From Candidatus Obscuribacterales bacterium (GTDB lineage: Bacteria; Cyanobacteriota; Vampirovibrionia; Obscuribacterales; Obscuribacteraceae): a DNA stretch of 64,000 nucleotides. The position numbers and the translations under genes were made by a program. Below are positions 16,149-25,569 of this stretch, piece by piece (position 1 is the first letter of the stretch; each line of letters begins with the position of its first letter). A model generated the notes under the pieces. The model saw only the letters and a program-made list of their open reading frames with translations. It was not told the DNA's origin and did no database searches. Location: NCBI GenBank assembly GCA_021732025.1, contig JAKFVU010000056.1, positions 60,643 through 124,642 on the forward strand. The letters are read 5' to 3'.

Positions 16149-16940
16149 TTAGACTGCCACAGGGAATTTGATGAAACCTTGATGCACATAATCATGCAAC
16201 TCAAAGTCTTCGAACTTCAAATCAAATATTGGCTTTTTAGCAATGGTGACACGAGGCAATGGCCCCGGTTCGCGCTTGAGTTGGGCATTGATGCCCTCTA
16301 GGTGATCTGAGTAAATATGTGCGTCGCCAAAGGTGTGGGTAAATATTCCCGGTGTGAGGCCGCATTCTTGAGCGATCATAATATTGAGCAAAGCATAGCT
16401 GGCAATGTTGAAAGGTACACCAACTGCAATGTCAGCAGAGCGTTGATAGAGTTGTAAATCTAAACGACCGTTTATGACATAAAACTGAAACATCATGTGG
16501 CAAGGTGGCAGAGCCATTTTGGGAATGTCAGCGACATTCCAGGCCGTGACAATTAAGCGCCTTGAATCTGGATTGGTTTTAATTTGTTCAATCACATTAG
16601 CTATCTGATCGATATGCCCATCTTCGCTTGGCCAACTACGCCACTGATAGCCGTATATGGGACCGAGTTCGCCTTCAGTATTAGCCCAGGCATCCCAAAT
16701 AGAAGTATGTTGAGTGAGGTCGTCGTTGATGTTGGTCGAACCACGCAAGAACCAAAGCAACTCCCGCACAACCGCGGCAAAATTGACCTTTTTTGTAGTG
16801 AGGAGGGGGAAGCCTTGGCGCAGATCATATTTATTCTGCAGGCCGAAGCAAGATATAGTGCCAGTTCCGGTGCGGTCGGTGCGCTGTTCACCATTTTCGA
16901 GTACATGTTTAACTAAATCGAGATACTGCTTCATTCTCAC
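16149..16940 (-). CDS. thyA: Thymidylate synthase ThyA
   Basis: Methylates dUMP to dTMP with methylene-tetrahydrofolate. At 263 aa it matches E. coli ThyA (264 aa) from end to end: '[20 protein letters not shown]', '[20 protein letters not shown]', '[11 protein letters not shown]', the active site '[12 protein letters not shown]' with the nucleophilic Cys, '[18 protein letters not shown]' and '[14 protein letters not shown]'. First gene of a compact minus-strand operon with folA, a small cytochrome c and aat. It is the folate-recycling ThyA type, not the flavin-dependent ThyX. Confidence 0.96.
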   Translation of the reverse strand: MRMKQYLDLVKHVLENGEQRTDRTGTGTISCFGLQNKYDLRQGFPLLTTKKVNFAAVVRELLWFLRGSTNINDDLTQHTSIWDAWANTEGELGPIYGYQWRSWPSEDGHIDQIANVIEQIKTNPDSRRLIVTAWNVADIPKMALPPCHMMFQFYVINGRLDLQLYQRSADIAVGVPFNIASYALLNIMIAQECGLTPGIFTHTFGDAHIYSDHLEGINAQLKREPGPLPRVTIAKKPIFDLKFEDFELHDYVHQGFIKFPVAV

Positions 16941-17136
16941 TCTCTCTAATATCTAAACTTTAAAATCAGTGCTCTAAAGCCATCAGTTAGTATAACTCTT
17001 GCTGGCAACAAACCTAATTTGATCAGGCAAGCAAGAGCAAAGCCTAAATCAACTTTGATGTTGCCCGAAGTTTGCCTTTGAGAATATATGCTGTATCAGT
17101 ATCCAGTCATTAGTTATCAGTTCAGGAATACTTAAA

Positions 17137-18690
17137 ATGAATCCAGAATTCCGCAACGAAGCCTTTACCGACTTTAACCTACCAGCTAATCAAGAGGCTA
17201 TGAAAGCCGCTATTGCCAAAGTGCGCGGACAGCTTGGTAAAAAGTATCCACTTGTCATTAACGGTGAAAAAATCGAAACTAACGATCTCTTAGTCTCGAC
17301 TAATCCGGCTAATCCCAAAGAAGTCATTGGCAATTTCTCTAAGGCTAATACTGACTTAGCAGAACAGGCGATGAAAAGTGCCTTGACTGCCTTTGAAACT
17401 TGGAAAAATACCTGTCCTAAAGAAAGAGCTCGATTTTTATTCAAAGCAGCTGCCATTATGCGCCGCCGCAAGCATGAACTGTCAGCTTGGATGATTTTAG
17501 AAATTGGCAAGAGCTGGGCTGAAGCAGACGGTGACGTTGCCGAAGCAATTGATTTTTGTGATTTCTATGGCCGTGAGATGTTGCGCCTAGGTGCCCCGCA
17601 ACCGGTGACACCGAACGAAGGTGAAGAGAACGAACTTTATTACATTCCACTTGGTGTTGGTTTGGTTATTCCACCATGGAATTTCCCTCTCGCCATTTTA
17701 GTGGGCATGACCACTGCTTCTATCGTTGCTGGTAACACAGTTATTCTCAAACCATCCTCAGAAACTCCAGCCATTGCTTATCAGTTTGTCGAAATTATGG
17801 AAGAAGCCGGCCTACCTGCCGGCGTCCTCAACTTCCTACCAGGGCCCGGAGCTAGCGTTGGCGATTTCTTAGTTACCCATCCGAAGACCCGCTACATTGC
17901 CTTCACCGGCTCTAAAGAAGTTGGCCTGCGCATCAACGAACTGGCCGCCAAACCACAAAAGGGGCAGCTTTGGATCAAACGAGTTGTAGCCGAAATGGGT
18001 GGCAAAGATTCGATTATTGTCGATGCCGACTGCGATCTTGACATTGCTGCTGAGGGCATTGTCGCTGCAGCCTTCGGCTTCCAGGGCCAAAAGTGCTCGG
18101 CTTGCTCTCGGGCAATTATCGACGAAAAAGTCTACGACCAAGTGGTGGCAAAAGTGGCAGAGCGCACCCGAGCATTAAAAATTGGCACCCCAGAAGAGCG
18201 TGGCAATAATTATGGTCCGGTTAGCTCGAAATCGGCCTATGCCAGCATTCTAGAATATGTTGAAATTGGCAAAAAAGAAGGAAAAGTTGTTACTGGTGGC
18301 AACAAGATTGACACCAAAGATGGTGGCTTCTACATAGAACCAACAGTAATTTCAGATGTTGCACCAGAAGCCCGTATTTCTTTAGAAGAAATTTTTGGAC
18401 CAGTGCTGGCCATAATCAAAGCCAAAGATTTCGACCATGCTTTGGCAGTGGCTAATAATACTGAATTTGGTTTAACCGGAGCTGTCTACTCAAGAAGCCG
18501 CGAGAAGTTAGAGAGAGCCCGTCGTGAATTTCACGTCGGAAATCTTTACTTAAATCGCAAGTGCACCGGTGCCCTCGTCGGAGTGCACCCATTTGGTGGT
18601 TTCAACATGAGTGGCACCGACTCAAAAGCTGGTGGACGCGACTATTTGCTGCTCTTCACCCAGGCAAAATCGGTGGCCGAAAAGTTCTAG
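17137..18690 (+). CDS. L-glutamate gamma-semialdehyde (P5C) dehydrogenase
   Basis: NAD-dependent aldehyde dehydrogenase of the RocA/PruA type, which oxidises glutamate semialdehyde to glutamate in proline and arginine breakdown. The 517-aa size and the start '[19 protein letters not shown]' are typical of the stand-alone P5CDH group. Visible motifs: '[17 protein letters not shown]' (Rossmann entry), '[12 protein letters not shown]', '[11 protein letters not shown]', '[18 protein letters not shown]' with the general base Glu, and '[12 protein letters not shown]' with the catalytic Cys near residue 319. No proline dehydrogenase gene is adjacent. The gene stands alone on the plus strand, with a normal ATG start. 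Confidence 0.9.
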   Translation: MNPEFRNEAFTDFNLPANQEAMKAAIAKVRGQLGKKYPLVINGEKIETNDLLVSTNPANPKEVIGNFSKANTDLAEQAMKSALTAFETWKNTCPKERARFLFKAAAIMRRRKHELSAWMILEIGKSWAEADGDVAEAIDFCDFYGREMLRLGAPQPVTPNEGEENELYYIPLGVGLVIPPWNFPLAILVGMTTASIVAGNTVILKPSSETPAIAYQFVEIMEEAGLPAGVLNFLPGPGASVGDFLVTHPKTRYIAFTGSKEVGLRINELAAKPQKGQLWIKRVVAEMGGKDSIIVDADCDLDIAAEGIVAAAFGFQGQKCSACSRAIIDEKVYDQVVAKVAERTRALKIGTPEERGNNYGPVSSKSAYASILEYVEIGKKEGKVVTGGNKIDTKDGGFYIEPTVISDVAPEARISLEEIFGPVLAIIKAKDFDHALAVANNTEFGLTGAVYSRSREKLERARREFHVGNLYLNRKCTGALVGVHPFGGFNMSGTDSKAGGRDYLLLFTQAKSVAEKF

Positions 18691-18770
18691 TGACAACCTA
18701 GGTGGCGCTAGTTTTACAACAATGCTGCTAAACTAGCGCCACTGTTACATGTTTAGGTTTAGGAGGAAAG

Positions 18771-19208
18771 ATGGCTGAGTCAATTAGCCTCATCCGACAA
18801 ATAGCTGTCAGAGCGATTGTCACTGAGAACTTTAAGGCCCAGGTTGCCAATGAGATTTTGCGCAATATTCAGCAAATTGATGCTGAATTGCAGCAATTGG
18901 AATTCAAGGGTAAAAGAGCCGTAGCAGATATAGAAAAAAGAGCAGGCGGAATGGTTTCGTCTGACGCCAGAGTGCAAATCGAAACGATTCGCTCTCAAGT
19001 TGAAGCTGAAAAAATGCGCCTTCTTCAACTAAAAGAAGAAATGCAAGGTCAAAACCAAGCCCTTTCTGAACTGCCAGTCGGCAGTGTCGTCACCCAATTC
19101 ACTGTAGAAAACCCAGTGGAAGTACGCATTGGCGAAAACATTTTCCAACGCTTAGAAGGCGGCGAAATTTTAGTAAAAGACGGCGTCATTCAAGAAATTC
19201 GCGTCTAA
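18771..19208 (+). CDS. YlqD-family protein
   Basis: 145 aa, resembling YlqD of Bacillus and cyanobacteria, a small family of unknown function. The N-terminal strand segment is followed by a long charged coiled coil (about residues 25-95, with 'AQVANEILRNIQQIDAELQQ') and a C-terminal beta-rich part ('LPVGSVVTQFTVENPVEVRI', 'ILVKDGVIQEIRV'). A strong ribosome site (TAGGAGGAAAG) sits just before the ATG. A perfect bidirectional hairpin separates it from the convergent sigma factor gene. Soluble, no signal peptide. I cannot name a function. Confidence 0.8.
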   Translation: MAESISLIRQIAVRAIVTENFKAQVANEILRNIQQIDAELQQLEFKGKRAVADIEKRAGGMVSSDARVQIETIRSQVEAEKMRLLQLKEEMQGQNQALSELPVGSVVTQFTVENPVEVRIGENIFQRLEGGEILVKDGVIQEIRV

Positions 19209-19221
19209 GAAATTCCAATAC

Positions 19222-19266
19222 AAAAAAAGAGAGGGAAGGCTTTGGCCCTCCCTCTCTTTTTTTTGT
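19222..19266. terminator. Bidirectional terminator between ylqD-like and sigma factor genes
   Basis: AAAAGAGAGGGAGGGC-type stem (AGAGAGGGAAGGC pairing with GCCCTCCCTCTCT) with a TTTG loop, flanked by seven A on the left and eight T on the right, so it works on both strands for the convergent genes. Confidence 0.9.
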
Positions 19267-19275
19267 TCTTAAAAC

Positions 19276-20253
19276 CTAAGCTTCTAAGTAGTCTTTCAGT
19301 TGGGAGCCCTGACGAGACTGACGTAAAAAGCGCAAGGCTTTAATTTCAATTTGGCGAGTGCGCTCTCTGGTTATGCCAACGAGCTTACCAACCTGTTCTA
19401 AAGTACGGGGCTTACCATCATTGAGACCAAATCTCAAAATGATGATTTCACGTTCTCGTGCTGTCAACATCGAAAGCACTCCTCTAATGTCTTGCGACAT
19501 TAGACTTGCAGCTGTCGAGTCTTCAGGCGAGGAGTGGTTTTCGTCTTCGACCACTTCAGACAATGAGTTATCGTCTTCTTCACCATAGGGAGTATCAAGT
19601 GAAAGTGGCGAGCGGTTTGCCGCAAGAATGTCGCGCACTTTCTCTACACTAACTCCTAACCCTTTGGCCAAATCTTCTAAAGTCGGCCTACGATCAAGTT
19701 CTTGAGAAAGTTTGCGGGTGACCTTACGCAAATTGTTGATCGTTTCAACCATGTGCACAGGCACGCGAATAGTGCGAGATTTGTCGGCAATCGCTCTTGT
19801 AATTCCCTGACGAATCCACCAGGTGGCATAAGTAGAGAACTTATAACCGCGCTCAGCATCGAATTTTTCGGCGGCGCGAATCAAGCCTAGGTTTCCTTCT
19901 TGAATGAGATCAAGCAGAGGCAGACCGCGTCCTTGATATTTTTTCGCGACACTGACCACCAGGCGCAAATTTGCTTGCACCAATTTTTTCTTAGCGAGAT
20001 CGTCGCCAATCTGAATACGCCTAGCCAACTCAATTTCTTCAACCGCAGTAAGTAAGCGGATGCGGCCAATTGAACGAAGATAAAACTGCACAGGGTCTTC
20101 ACCCGGTGTGCTGATTAAGCGGCCGCGCGAAACTTCAACGACTTCTTCGTCCTCAGCACCTTCGCTTTCTTCAACCACAGTGATTTCATCGTCGAAGCTA
20201 ACTTCGTCGAAATCTTCAGAGCTATAAACTTGTTTCTGCGCTTTTCTTGGCAT
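19276..20253 (-). CDS. Primary-type sigma-70 factor
   Basis: RNA polymerase sigma factor of the RpoD/SigA group. After a ~50-residue acidic N-terminus (much shorter than region 1.1 of E. coli RpoD) come region 1.2 ('[20 protein letters not shown]'), region 2 ('[20 protein letters not shown]', '[20 protein letters not shown]'), region 3 ('[15 protein letters not shown]') and region 4 ('[11 protein letters not shown]', then the helix-turn-helix '[20 protein letters not shown]'). Intact -10 and -35 recognition helices imply standard promoter recognition. At 325 aa it is the size of cyanobacterial primary or group 2 sigma factors. Whether it is the essential housekeeping sigma cannot be proved from this window, though region 1.2-2 is very well preserved. 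Confidence 0.92.
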   Translation of the reverse strand: MPRKAQKQVYSSEDFDEVSFDDEITVVEESEGAEDEEVVEVSRGRLISTPGEDPVQFYLRSIGRIRLLTAVEEIELARRIQIGDDLAKKKLVQANLRLVVSVAKKYQGRGLPLLDLIQEGNLGLIRAAEKFDAERGYKFSTYATWWIRQGITRAIADKSRTIRVPVHMVETINNLRKVTRKLSQELDRRPTLEDLAKGLGVSVEKVRDILAANRSPLSLDTPYGEEDDNSLSEVVEDENHSSPEDSTAASLMSQDIRGVLSMLTAREREIIILRFGLNDGKPRTLEQVGKLVGITRERTRQIEIKALRFLRQSRQGSQLKDYLEA

Positions 20254-20538
20254 GATACTTGCGGCTCCTGCCGCTGGTTGTTTGATACCTAACTCGAAAT
20301 TTTTGGCTTGTAACCAAGGACCATTTCAACGGTCATGAGAGAGTTGACGCCCCCTCCTATTAAAATGTTCCTACGGCCACTTGATAACCGGGTAAACCCT
20401 AGATTAGGGCAAGGTTAAGCCTGTTTTGCCTGCCCTTTACAATACCCGCGACAAACAGTCGTAAGGCAACGAGGTCAACCTATTAGTAGGTTGCCAGAGG
20501 TGCAAACACATCTAGATAAAATCGCAGATTATTGCGGC

Positions 20539-21543
20539 TTATTTAAACTTTCCGTAACTATGTAGTCCGCCAAAGCCCAAAGAGTTGAAGCCTAGGTAAG
20601 TGAGAAGAGTGAGCAATAGACCAATCACAGAGACAATTGATAGTTTCTCGGCTGAGAGATCTCTTTGTATACGTAGATGGATATAAGCAGCATAAGAGAG
20701 CCAGGTAACTAAAGCCATAGACTCTTTCGGGTCCCAAGACCAGTAGCTGCCCCAGGCATGATTAGCCCAGAGGCCGCCCGTAATAATGCCTATGGTGAGC
20801 AATGGGAAACCAATGGCGACGCAACGATAGCCAACATCATCGTACATTTCAGCGGCTTTCTTGGCGGCCTTATTTTGCTCAATGGCTGCATCTTGCACCC
20901 CTAAGCTGCGAAAGGCGGCAACGGGTCCGAGTACTGAACTAGCAACAAAAAGTAATTGCAGCCAAACAGTGTCAACCTTGCTGAAAGTTCCCAGTCCAAT
21001 AGCACTACAGGCAGCGATGATGGTACCGACACAAAATGCCAGTGAGCGCAAACGCCCTGCCTGCCAGAGATTCAAAAGACCAGATAGGCCAGCAAGGAAA
21101 AACATAGCATACGAGACAATCAGCGGCGGTACGTGTATTTGGCGCCAGTAACTGACTAGAGCTGGTACTAGGGGGCTAATATCGTGTTGGCTTTGGGGCA
21201 GCCAACTACCGTAAAGAAACATAGTAGCGGCCAGTAAACTGGCTAACCATCCCAGCTGCTGAATGCCGTACGACCTGCAGAGATAGAGAAAACCACCCAT
21301 GGTTGCCCAAGCAAACCACAAAAGCGATTCATATAAATTGGCTAGGGGAAAGCGCTGCGCCTCGACACCACGAGTGATGATAGCCACGGTGAGGGCGATA
21401 AATCCAACCAGCATAACGCCGTTAGCAATTTTCAGAGCTAGACCCTGAAATTTCTTAGTGCCGTTAGAGGCGACAAAGACCCAGAACGAGGCCACCGACG
21501 AGAGACCAGCGGTATTGGTTAGATATAGCTGAAAATCAGACAT
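20539..21543 (-). CDS. ccsA: Cytochrome c biogenesis protein CcsA/ResC
   Basis: Membrane subunit of system II cytochrome c maturation; with Ccs1/ResB it exports heme and attaches it to CxxCH motifs. The 334-aa protein is strongly hydrophobic with about eight membrane spans and holds the heme-handling WWD-type motif 'WGSYWSWDPKESMALVTW' near residue 270. Conserved His residues occur before and after it ('WANHAW', 'YIHLRIQ'). The start overlaps the end of the ResB gene by 8 bases. Substrates include the small cytochrome c at 15.2-15.6 kb. System II is the type used by cyanobacteria, chloroplasts and Gram-positives. Confidence 0.92.
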   Translation of the reverse strand: MSDFQLYLTNTAGLSSVASFWVFVASNGTKKFQGLALKIANGVMLVGFIALTVAIITRGVEAQRFPLANLYESLLWFAWATMGGFLYLCRSYGIQQLGWLASLLAATMFLYGSWLPQSQHDISPLVPALVSYWRQIHVPPLIVSYAMFFLAGLSGLLNLWQAGRLRSLAFCVGTIIAACSAIGLGTFSKVDTVWLQLLFVASSVLGPVAAFRSLGVQDAAIEQNKAAKKAAEMYDDVGYRCVAIGFPLLTIGIITGGLWANHAWGSYWSWDPKESMALVTWLSYAAYIHLRIQRDLSAEKLSIVSVIGLLLTLLTYLGFNSLGFGGLHSYGKFK

Positions 21544-22972
21544 TAGCTTCTTCTCCCTGATCTACTCGCTCTTGCTCTTGCAGGGTAAATGACGCTTTCA
21601 ATTTTTCCACCAAGTTATCTATACTGCGCTCAAAGCCAACCTTGGCTTTGCGAGAGGTTCCACCTAAGTAAAGTTTGTTCTCCTCAAGAGCCACCCAGAC
21701 GTGGCGATGAGGCACTGCGGCAAGCAACACACCAATCATTATTATGCCGAAAGCAAGATAGGTGACAGGCAAACCTGGGTCTCTCTTATATTGAAGACCT
21801 GTTATCGGAATGGCTTTTTCGAACACTACATCAACGTCGCCGAGCTTAATTGATTTACCGGCCTGAATTTCAGAAATAAGTTTGGGCGCTTGCCACTCTC
21901 TGCGCTTGGCGAAAACTCGAAGACTCTTACCTTCTGAAGCTAGTGACATAATCAGCACAGTGTCTTGATCTAAAGGAAGGAAGCAGGCGTACTTCTCTCC
22001 CATTGGTCGCAAATCTAGTTGTCGCACATGGCCGTTGAAGCTGACTGCCACCTTAGCCAAGCCCCAGCTTGACTGGTATATATCGACATTCTCGTAGGTC
22101 AGTGGATTGTTGACTGAAATCTCACCTTGATGCAGCACCTTGCCCTTGTCGTCCACCACACTGAGATTACTAAACCATTGCTTGGCCTGCCCAGTGGCAT
22201 AGTTCTCACGACGAGTGCCATCAACTCGTACTTGCCACTTAGGCAAAGAACCGATCCAGAGCTTACTATGCTGCGAATCTGTAAAATTCAACTTTTCGTC
22301 TAAAAGCACCGGTTGAAAACCGTTGAAGCCAGTCCATGACGTAATTGTGATACCAGCCAACAGAGTGAGCAAACCAACGTGGGTCACCGACGGCGCCAAG
22401 CGGCCCACTAAGCCGTATTGGCCCATAAGCTTGGTGCCTTCGGCTTTGACTTTGTAGCCCATCTTGGTCAAGCGCACCGAAAGATCGGCGATTAAGGCCG
22501 TTTGTTCATCAGCTTTCGCGACAGTTAAACAATGATGGACAGGCAATTTGAGAATGTCCTGCCCACGGAAAAATGGCAGTGTATTCTTCAGCAGTCGCAG
22601 TTTAGGAAACACTCTTTGAAAACTGACCACGATCATATTCAAGGTAAGAGTGGCTGTCAGTGCGAGAAACCACGGTGAATGATAAATATCACTGATACCC
22701 AGTCTGACCAACCATTCGGCGATCTGGTTGCCAAAAACTTCAAAAACTTTCTCTTGGCCGCCTTGTGATTCTTGCGGCACTCCAGCGCCAATGAGAATAG
22801 TCAGAGCCATTAAACACATCAGAAAGACAGAAAGTTTGACAGAAGCAAAAGGCGATAGCTGATCTTTGTTAGCAGCTCTCACTTTTTTAGGTTCTTCACT
22901 AATAGCCGCTTTCGAGCCGACCTCAGGTTCAAGATCTTTGCTTTTGTCATCTTGCTTTAAAAGTGACGCCAT
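21536..22972 (-). CDS. Cytochrome c biogenesis protein Ccs1/ResB
   Basis: Partner of CcsA in system II cytochrome c assembly. The N-terminal ~45 residues are charged, then come membrane spans ('SVKLSVFLMCLMALTILIGA', 'WFLALTATLTLNMIVVSFQR', a span near 'VTHVGLLTLLAGITITSW'), a large extracytoplasmic domain (about residues 205-400) and a last span ('VTYLAFGIIMIGVLLAAVPH') with the family's conserved His. I place the start at ATG 22972, which overlaps the stop of the upstream gene (TGATG); the longer frame uses a TTG one codon earlier. Confidence 0.9.
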   Translation of the reverse strand: MASLLKQDDKSKDLEPEVGSKAAISEEPKKVRAANKDQLSPFASVKLSVFLMCLMALTILIGAGVPQESQGGQEKVFEVFGNQIAEWLVRLGISDIYHSPWFLALTATLTLNMIVVSFQRVFPKLRLLKNTLPFFRGQDILKLPVHHCLTVAKADEQTALIADLSVRLTKMGYKVKAEGTKLMGQYGLVGRLAPSVTHVGLLTLLAGITITSWTGFNGFQPVLLDEKLNFTDSQHSKLWIGSLPKWQVRVDGTRRENYATGQAKQWFSNLSVVDDKGKVLHQGEISVNNPLTYENVDIYQSSWGLAKVAVSFNGHVRQLDLRPMGEKYACFLPLDQDTVLIMSLASEGKSLRVFAKRREWQAPKLISEIQAGKSIKLGDVDVVFEKAIPITGLQYKRDPGLPVTYLAFGIIMIGVLLAAVPHRHVWVALEENKLYLGGTSRKAKVGFERSIDNLVEKLKASFTLQEQERVDQGEEANV

Positions 22973-23685
22973 CAAACAGCCCCTTCATTGTTATCGTCAA
23001 TGTCAGCAGTTTCGTTTTGCAAACGCTCTATGATACTCAATGCTTCCTCAAAATTATTGCGAGACAACGCTGATGCTAGGCCCTCAGACTCGATCATATC
23101 GCGCCATTTTTGCAGATTGCCATCGCTGCTATGTTGTTCGCTAACTGATTCAAGAAACAATGAATAACGATCAAAATCGTTGATCAGTATCTCTTCAATA
23201 CGCTGCATTAGGGCCGTCTCAAGAGGAGGACAGATGCCATCAGACGAGACAGAAATTTTGATATGCCCGCGCTTAAAAATAGTGACAGGCACGAAACTGC
23301 GTCCGCTACTGCTAGGGCTGCCCACAACATAGAATGGCACTTTGCTAGATTTAGCAATGGCTGCGGCTTTCTCGTTAGCTTCGTGATTGGTACTCAAAGC
23401 AAAGACCAAGGCAAAGCGCGTCAAATCTTGGCAGTTCTCTAAATATTTGGCTTCATTAACACGCACTAGCTCTAGACGATTACCGTAAGTAACATGCAAT
23501 TCTTGTATCTCACTGACGAAAGCAGCAGCTACGACAGTGGCGCATGCTCCAGCCTCAAGTAAGCGCAAAAGCTCTTCAAAGGCGGCTAAATCGCCTCCAA
23601 AAACAATAACTTCACGACCCTTAAGAGACAAGCTAAGAGGATAGAAATTTTCAGGCTGCAGTCTGTTTTTAGCTTGTGCACTCAT
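22972..23685 (-). CDS. Precorrin-2 dehydrogenase/sirohydrochlorin ferrochelatase-like protein
   Basis: Resembles the N-terminal (CysG-B/Met8p) part of siroheme synthase, an NAD-binding domain that oxidises precorrin-2. Motifs: 'FYPLSLSLKGREVIVFGGD' with the Rossmann start (usual GGGxVA is here GGDLAAFEE), then 'LVFALSTNHEANEKAAAIAK' and 'KRGHIKISVSSDGICPPLET', typical of the dimerisation part. Gly-rich loop divergence leaves some doubt about full activity. No methyltransferase domain follows. Such genes often sit with ccs genes, where they feed siroheme or heme metabolism. It overlaps ccs1 by a single base and starts 12 bases after the polyprenyl synthase gene. Confidence 0.78.
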   Translation of the reverse strand: MSAQAKNRLQPENFYPLSLSLKGREVIVFGGDLAAFEELLRLLEAGACATVVAAAFVSEIQELHVTYGNRLELVRVNEAKYLENCQDLTRFALVFALSTNHEANEKAAAIAKSSKVPFYVVGSPSSSGRSFVPVTIFKRGHIKISVSSDGICPPLETALMQRIEEILINDFDRYSLFLESVSEQHSSDGNLQKWRDMIESEGLASALSRNNFEEALSIIERLQNETADIDDNNEGAV

Positions 23686-23697
23686 GGGTTTACCAAA

Positions 23698-24807
23698 TCA
23701 ATTGCTTCGCACCAATACATAATCAACCATCGCTATCAGTGACTGTTTGCTGTCACTATCAGGCAAAACTGCTAACGAATTTTTTGCTTTCTCTCCGTAT
23801 GAAACAGCGAGTGCTTGAGCTTGTTCTACACCACCACTCTTGCGAATAATATTTAGCGCTTCTTCGACACCCTCGTCGCTTTGCACCGAGCGGTTGTTTA
23901 TCAACTCGATGAGTCTTTGAGAAGCGCTGTCATTGCGCTCTAAAACATAGAGAGCCGGTGCAGTGAGAAGACCATTGCGCAGGTCGTTACCGACTGGCTT
24001 TCCTGTCTGTTGAGCCGAGCCAGTAACATCAAGTAAATCGTCAACTATTTGGAAGCATACTCCAAGATTAACTCCATAATCTTTCAGACCAGCAACAACG
24101 TTATCTGGTCGAGCATTGAGAATGGCACCACTGTGGGCACCAGCAGCAATTAAAGAAGCAGTCTTATTTATTGATTTGAGTATGTAGCCGTCCCAATCGA
24201 CACGACAGACAAATTGCTGACGCATTTGACCAATCTCGCCAGAGCAAAGGTCACCTAATACTTGACCATAAATTCCCACCACCACAGGGTTCATTATGCG
24301 AGCAAGACAAATAGAGGCCTGAGCAAATAGCAAATCACCAAGCAGTACGGCCAGCTTGTCGTTAAAGCGCTTATTGACTGTTTCTTTGCCGCGCCGAGTA
24401 GAAGCAGCATCAATAACGTCATCATGAACCAGGCTAGCTGAGTGTATAAGCTCAGTCAAAACCGCCAAGATTATGTGCAGGCGAGACATCTCACTATGGG
24501 CGAGATCAACTTTGCTATCGGTCAAGCTAGCCTTTGAGCCAAGCAACGAAATCAGCGGTCTAATGCGCTTGCCGCCGGCCTGGAATATCTGGGCCAATAA
24601 ATCGCCGACGAATGGACTCTCGTCAATGAGGTTTGTCACGAGCCACTCTTCAACCAAGCCCATTTCGTGAGCCACCGGTTCAATGATTAAGCTCAAGTCA
24701 GAAGATTGGCCGTCCTGGCCAGTTTCATGTTTATCAGGTTTAGCGGTTGTTCCTGCGCCGTTACGAGTTGTCATCAGATTAGTACTTTTCTTCGGTAATC
24801 TTGGCAA
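23698..24807 (-). CDS. Polyprenyl (solanesyl/octaprenyl-type) diphosphate synthase
   Basis: Trans-isoprenyl diphosphate synthase that builds the side chain of quinones or similar lipids. Both Asp-rich motifs are present: 'LVHDDVIDAASTRRG' (first, near residue 130) and 'FQIVDDLLDVTGSAQQTG' (second). 'FQAGGKRIRPLISLL' and 'KTASLIAAGAHSGAIL' are further family signatures. The frame opens at TTG 24807; an ATG at 24774, after the codons for 'MPRLPKKSTNL', would remove 11 disordered residues and may be the real start. First gene of a minus-strand unit with the siroheme-type protein, ccs1 and ccsA. Chain length cannot be told from this reading. Confidence 0.87.
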   Translation of the reverse strand: MPRLPKKSTNLMTTRNGAGTTAKPDKHETGQDGQSSDLSLIIEPVAHEMGLVEEWLVTNLIDESPFVGDLLAQIFQAGGKRIRPLISLLGSKASLTDSKVDLAHSEMSRLHIILAVLTELIHSASLVHDDVIDAASTRRGKETVNKRFNDKLAVLLGDLLFAQASICLARIMNPVVVGIYGQVLGDLCSGEIGQMRQQFVCRVDWDGYILKSINKTASLIAAGAHSGAILNARPDNVVAGLKDYGVNLGVCFQIVDDLLDVTGSAQQTGKPVGNDLRNGLLTAPALYVLERNDSASQRLIELINNRSVQSDEGVEEALNIIRKSGGVEQAQALAVSYGEKAKNSLAVLPDSDSKQSLIAMVDYVLVRSN

Positions 24808-25062
24808 ATTATGGCAGTTTCAGAGGGGTTCTTGCCCTTTCGAAGCTCTCATGATCCAAGAAACTTAGCAACAACAATGCGCATTCTCTGGATTTTTACG
24901 GGGAGGGCGCATATTTTCAAGATGTTGTGGAACAACTCTAATGAGGGGAATGTTCTATAAATTTACTAATGCTCCACAACCAGTCTAAAAATCGAAATGG
25001 CATAGTGCTGTCCACCTTGATACAAATCGGGTTAGACTGTGGGGTCAAATTGAGAGGTAACC

Positions 25063-25560
25063 GTGTTTCAGGATCTGAAAGCCAAACTACTGGCTGGCCA
25101 AATAGCCTTTAATCAAGCGCTGCCACAAGCATTGCCCCATTTGCGTGGCAAAATTGCAGACGAAAAGCTCTTATGGTTGGCATCAGAGCTGCAGGGCTAC
25201 AGTAACGCCATTGAGTTCTATCAAACTAGTGACCACAACCTGCCCAGCTACCGCATCGTGCCAGGTATGCTCCGGTTGATGACCGCTGACGGCCAATTAC
25301 TAGAACTGAAACACCCCTATGCCAAACGCGACCAAATTTTCTTGAGTTCGCCGATTGCCTGGATAGAAGAAATTGCTAACCACAACCAACAAGAGGCCAC
25401 GTCTTTAGTAGAAGTGCCAGAATTAACCGCTTTCATGACCAAAAATGGCGGTGGAGTGGTCTGCGAAACCACCCAGGCCGAAGTCAGACGCATTATTGCC
25501 ACCTTTAGAAATCAGTTTATCGACCTGCTTGACCAAGTCGAAGCTAAATCAGGCAGCTGA
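25063..25560 (+). CDS. AbiTii-domain-like protein
   Basis: 165 aa, soluble. The segment 'DEKLLWLASELQGYSN' followed by 'LPSYRIVPGML' matches the AbiTii domain signature (ELxGY, then P-Y-R), first named from abortive-infection proteins but also found as a stand-alone domain. The start is GTG 25063 with GAGAGG upstream. The neighbours are a membrane protein and housekeeping genes, and there is no toxin, nuclease or restriction gene near, so a phage-defence role is not supported by context. The domain call rests on short motif resemblance. Confidence 0.62.
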   Translation: MFQDLKAKLLAGQIAFNQALPQALPHLRGKIADEKLLWLASELQGYSNAIEFYQTSDHNLPSYRIVPGMLRLMTADGQLLELKHPYAKRDQIFLSSPIAWIEEIANHNQQEATSLVEVPELTAFMTKNGGGVVCETTQAEVRRIIATFRNQFIDLLDQVEAKSGS

Positions 25561-25569
25561 ACCTTAGTA

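Noticed and set aside
16148..16204. folA start inside thyA (longer reading to 16204)
   Set aside because: The added N-terminus lacks DHFR similarity. GTG 16147 directly after the thyA stop fits better.
25063..25560. Phage-defence island around the AbiTii-like gene
   Set aside because: No toxin, nuclease, restriction or other defence gene nearby.
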